A DNA stretch of 48,845 bases from Auritidibacter ignavus (lineage in GTDB: Bacteria > Actinomycetota > Actinomycetes > Actinomycetales > Micrococcaceae): positions 1 to 48,845 of the forward strand of contig NZ_RDQR01000021.1 of the NCBI RefSeq assembly GCF_003703835.1, given 5' to 3'. The notes below the pieces were generated by a model. It had not been told where the DNA came from. It saw only the letters and a list, made by a program, of their open reading frames with translations, and made no database searches. The translations under genes were made by a program, and so were the position numbers. Positions 47,296 to 48,845 of this stretch are shown here, piece by piece. The number at the start of each line of letters is the position of its first letter. Positions within the stretch are counted from its first letter, which is position 1.

Positions 47296-48216
47296 ATGGA
47301 GCGGATGGGGTCTCGGGTCACAGTATCCGATGAAAAGGAGTTCAAGAGGTACGTAAAAACAGCGCGAGGCTTCGACAAGGAACAGCGACTTCTTAACCGG
47401 GAGTTCCAGGCTATGCAAGCGGCTGCAGAGATTCTGGATGAAGCCGGAAACCCGGTCGCATTGCCAAGCACACGTATCCTCGACAACCAGATTACCATGG
47501 AGACCCCTCACGGATATTCCTCCCCGATCAAGGATTTTTTTGATCGGGATCTTCCCACGGACTGGCGAGGTCAAGTTTCCCTCATCGGGAAGAAGCTAGC
47601 CATCCTACACCGAGCGTCAATAGATTTCGGCGCGGAGCCAGAATCACCCATTCTGTATCCTATTCCGGCTCACCTCTTCATGCACATCACTGACGGCGCG
47701 CTATGGACGCTAAAGCAACTTCCAAAACAGGTGCACGAAACGTTAAAGAGAACGATCACACAACTCCAGGAGATGGAGTCAGTGTTCATTCATGGCGATC
47801 TCTCGATAGACAACGTACTTACCACTGAGCACGATGCGGTGTTTATCGATTGGGAGCTGGCGGGCGCGGGACCGAATCTGCATGATATCAGCTCACTAAT
47901 GGCATCGTTCCTTGCATCGCGTGTGCGGGCACAAACCGCGGGAGGTACTGTACGTACCAGCGTGCCAGCTGGCCTTATGGGGGAATTTAAAGAGTTCACT
48001 GCCCACCTCCTAGGCGCATACGGGTTTGCCTCCGACACCGACGAGGCGGTGCTTCTCGTGCGTGTCGTAGCCTTGAAACTTCTTGCGCGGTCACAAGTGG
48101 TGGCCGCTGCATCGGTTCCACAGACTGCGTTGGCGACGGTTTTGTTACGCATGACAATAAACATGACCGCCAATGCCACTGCTATAAGCAAAGGGTTGAT
48201 GCGGGATGCTAAGTAA
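47296..48216 (+). CDS. APH-fold kinase-like protein, RiPP type (LxmK/TvaC-like)
   Basis: 306 residues from the ATG at 47296, which has GGAAAAGG eight bases upstream; a GTG at 47287 is also possible. It has the aminoglycoside-phosphotransferase fold. The catalytic loop HGDLSIDNVL (His near residue 165, Asp and Asn in the pattern HxDxxxxN) is followed by the metal-binding Asp in VFIDWELAGAGP near residue 185. In thioamitide and class V lanthipeptide pathways such proteins phosphorylate Ser/Thr of the precursor before elimination. Codon choice appears more AT-rich than in the housekeeping genes. Alternative: a general choline- or sugar-type kinase; the neighbours argue for the RiPP role. Confidence 0.7.
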   Translation: MERMGSRVTVSDEKEFKRYVKTARGFDKEQRLLNREFQAMQAAAEILDEAGNPVALPSTRILDNQITMETPHGYSSPIKDFFDRDLPTDWRGQVSLIGKKLAILHRASIDFGAEPESPILYPIPAHLFMHITDGALWTLKQLPKQVHETLKRTITQLQEMESVFIHGDLSIDNVLTTEHDAVFIDWELAGAGPNLHDISSLMASFLASRVRAQTAGGTVRTSVPAGLMGEFKEFTAHLLGAYGFASDTDEAVLLVRVVALKLLARSQVVAAASVPQTALATVLLRMTINMTANATAISKGLMRDAK

Positions 48217-48638
48217 GGGCACTAGGTCTGCACTGCTTGAAACTGAGTATACGGCCGCGGCGCGTTGGGCCGAAGAATGTCTTAACTCTCTATTTGTCGA
48301 TGGCAAGGAACTTAGGAGGTGCCTCAACGGTGAGTCTGTTTCAGCCACTTCGAGTGTCGCAGCGAGGACGGTGAGTCGCTGGCTTTACGAGGACGTCCAC
48401 TTAAAGAGGACAGGAAGCTCAGTGGCGCGAGGCGCCGAAGTGGCTAGCCCCGTGGTGGCATCAACAGCACTGAGGAATGCACGCCGAACTAGTCTAGGCT
48501 GGAGTCTGCGACCATCCGCCGAGGGCGCTACCGTCGCGACATCTGCTTTGAGTGGTGTCGAGCTTCTCATCGCTGCCGAGCAGCGTAGCGAGTGGATTGT
48601 CGGGCCTGATGCATTAAGCGTACCAAGAGTGCGTAAAG
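48206..48638 (+). pseudogene. N-terminal part of HopA1-like lyase protein, cut by ISL3
   Basis: Starts with ATG at 48206, overlapping the kinase stop (ATGCTAAGTAA) and so translationally coupled. About 144 residues are native. VSRWLYEDVHLKR fits the LYExxH block of HopA1-domain proteins, and ALRNARRTSLGWSL resembles the following GW block. These features recall LxmY/TvaD, which act with the kinase to dehydrate Ser/Thr. The identification is by motif only. At 48639 an ISL3-type end begins, and the frame runs into it to 48709 without native sequence. HopA1-type partners are usually about 300 residues, so the C-terminal half is missing here or lies beyond the element. Confidence 0.5.
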
Positions 48639-48845
48639 GGGCTCTTCACAATCGAGGGTGTAGACGGGGCTTGAATCCTCCGCTCTCGAGCAAGGACCTG
48701 GCGATGTAGTTGGTTGGGTTCCGGAAGCCCAGGGCGGATCCGCGCAGGTGTTCGAGTCGTCCGTTGATGGCCTCGGTGGGTCCGTTGGAGGTTCCGGGGC
48801 GGTCGAAGTAGGCCAGGATGTCTGCCGCCCTTTTCTTCAGCGTCC
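48639..48845 (-). mobile_element. ISL3-family insertion sequence, partial
   Basis: GGCTCTTCACAATCGAGG, starting near 48640, resembles the terminal repeats of actinobacterial ISL3 elements. The element continues past the right edge of the window. The eight bases before it (GCGTAAAG) could be one copy of its target duplication. Confidence 0.7.
48646..48845 (-). CDS. ISL3-family transposase, C-terminal part
   Basis: The last 66 residues of the protein are in the window. The sequence ADILAYFDRPGTSNGP, TEAINGRLEHLRGSALGFRN and YIARSLLESGGFKPRLHPRL is typical of the ISL3 transposase C terminus. The N-terminal part is outside. It is transcribed toward the RiPP genes. Confidence 0.88.
   Translation of the reverse strand, partial: TLKKRAADILAYFDRPGTSNGPTEAINGRLEHLRGSALGFRNPTNYIARSLLESGGFKPRLHPRL

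Noticed and set aside
1-48845. tRNA or rRNA genes
   Set aside because: No convincing cloverleaf or rRNA-like sequence was noticed on either strand; a dedicated search was not possible.

Overview
The window is chromosomal DNA from a mid-to-high-GC actinobacterium, most likely of the Micrococcaceae (Nesterenkonia/Yaniella/Enteractinococcus-like; genus not resolvable by eye). Support comes from a mycothiol-conjugate amidase, a WhiB regulator, a G5-type resuscitation-promoting factor, and gene orders that match known actinobacterial blocks in Mycobacterium tuberculosis: Rv1081c-Rv1100 (DUF4307, mca, uppS, phoH, fum, glpX, DUF4245), Rv3248c-Rv3277 (sahH, manA, whiB2, LCP, TIGR03089, purE, purK, GtrA) and Rv1002c-Rv1011 (pmt, rsmI, tatD, rpfB, ksgA, ispE).

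Layout. 1-175: imperfect repeats resembling insertion-sequence ends. 176-11776: housekeeping block with DUF4307, mca, a small membrane protein, uppS, PhoH, rhomboid protease, prepilin peptidase, M20 amidohydrolase, fumC, carbonic anhydrase, DUF4245 and glpX. 11786-26948: cell-envelope and metabolism block with manA, an LCP ligase, purE/purK, GtrA, TIGR03089, whiB, a giant membrane glycosyltransferase, DUF5719, DUF3499 and sahH. 27026-34121: RDD and SpoIIM membrane proteins, a DUF1461 protein, an acyl-CoA synthetase and a protein O-mannosyltransferase. 34180-42834: rsmI (frameshifted), ferrochelatase, tatD, rpf, ksgA, ispE and an ABC-F ATPase.

From 42836 to the right edge the character changes to a mobile, visibly more AT-rich accessory region. 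An IS481-type element (42836-43895) starts immediately after the ABC-F stop codon. It is followed by an MFS exporter, a decayed DDE transposase with its terminal repeats, and then a compact RiPP (ribosomally made, modified peptide) locus: a 57-residue precursor peptide, a 14-bp hairpin, an APH-fold kinase-like protein, and an overlapping gene that looks like the N-terminal part of a HopA1-domain lyase. The last gene is cut by an ISL3-family element that runs off the window.

The RiPP locus is the most notable content. A kinase plus a HopA1-like protein is the hallmark of class V lanthipeptide and thioamitide pathways. The precursor ends in TTPVCATIGTALIMC. This combines an N-terminal TTPVC motif, as in class II (cytolysin/haloduracin-type) lanthipeptides, with a C-terminal TALIMC that has the Thr-x4-Cys spacing of avionin (AviMeCys) rings. 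The family assignments of the kinase and HopA1-like protein rest on motif recognition without database searches. The disruption by ISL3 suggests that this copy may be inactive.

Three reading-frame anomalies coincide with G/C homopolymers (7274-7280, 34715-34721, 43183-43188), so sequencing error should be considered before calling these genes truly broken.
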